Below are positions 63,912-64,000 of a stretch of 64,000 nt of DNA, piece by piece. This DNA is from Usnea hakonensis (taxonomy: Eukaryota > Ascomycota > Lecanoromycetes > Lecanorales > Parmeliaceae). Below the pieces are notes generated by a model. The model was not told the DNA's origin, ran no database searches, and was given only the letters and a program-made list of their open reading frames with translations. Every line of letters begins with the position of its first letter. The first letter of the stretch is position 1. Position numbers and translations under genes: made by a program. The stretch covers positions 62,001 through 126,000 of the forward strand of contig BLJB01000036.1 in NCBI GenBank assembly GCA_013423325.1. Reading direction: 5' to 3'.

Positions 63912-64000
63912 GTTAAGATTAATGGTGCGTCGGCACGAAGTGATTTGAGGTGTTAAGTGACGACTCTCCACGGATTTGTATCCAAATGAGGGTGATGATC

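Noticed and set aside
1..64000. CRISPR array or prokaryotic operon
   Set aside because: No regularly spaced repeats, no ribosome-binding sites, and clear spliceosomal introns throughout.

Overview
This window is nuclear DNA from a filamentous ascomycete (Pezizomycotina). The clearest sign is gene structure: many short introns (mostly 49-130 bp) with GT..AG ends and CTAAC/CTGAC-like branch points, genes on both strands and no operons. The gene content agrees: a fungal rhodopsin-like membrane protein, a GH16 glucanase, a fatty alcohol oxidase, a fused MoaA-MoaC and a Sur2-type sphingolipid hydroxylase. A Dothideomycete-like host is possible but is only an inference. No CRISPR array, rRNA or convincing tRNA was seen.

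Layout. 1-8.5 kb is accessory and decayed. It holds a secreted orphan protein, the C-terminal relic of a P450, an F-box gene relic split by a 644-bp hAT-like element with an 8-bp target duplication, a seven-helix rhodopsin-like gene, and an intact small F-box/Cys-rich gene. 9.4-11.3 kb is an MFS sugar transporter. 14.6-16.5 kb is a protein with an AMPK/CBM48-like glycogen-binding N-terminus. 18.1-19.0 kb is a FYVE-finger protein. 20.9-29.0 kb groups three oxidative/detoxification genes: an Ecm4/omega-type glutathione transferase, a peroxisomal long-chain alcohol oxidase and a P450. 29.8-32.6 kb has another F-box/Cys-rich protein, a decayed gene and a TMEM205-like membrane protein. 34.8-36.2 kb is a secreted GH16 beta-glucanase. 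36.2-42.9 kb is gene-poor, with one small F-box protein.

From 42.9 kb onward the window is mostly housekeeping: an 820-residue membrane-anchored acidic/low-complexity protein, a protein built of five or six tandem cold-shock domains, the molybdenum-cofactor gene (MoaA-MoaC fusion), a bZIP regulator, a Ser-rich repeat protein, the sphingolipid C4-hydroxylase, TCTP, and an F-box protein with a large C-terminal domain at the right edge.

Exon boundaries were worked out by hand from splice signals and reading-frame continuity, so individual junctions can be off. Family assignments rest on visible motifs, not on database searches. The most rewarding places to look are the hAT insertion in the F-box relic, the multi-cold-shock protein, the MoaA-MoaC junction that can end in Gly-Gly-stop, and the GC-AG intron of the P450.
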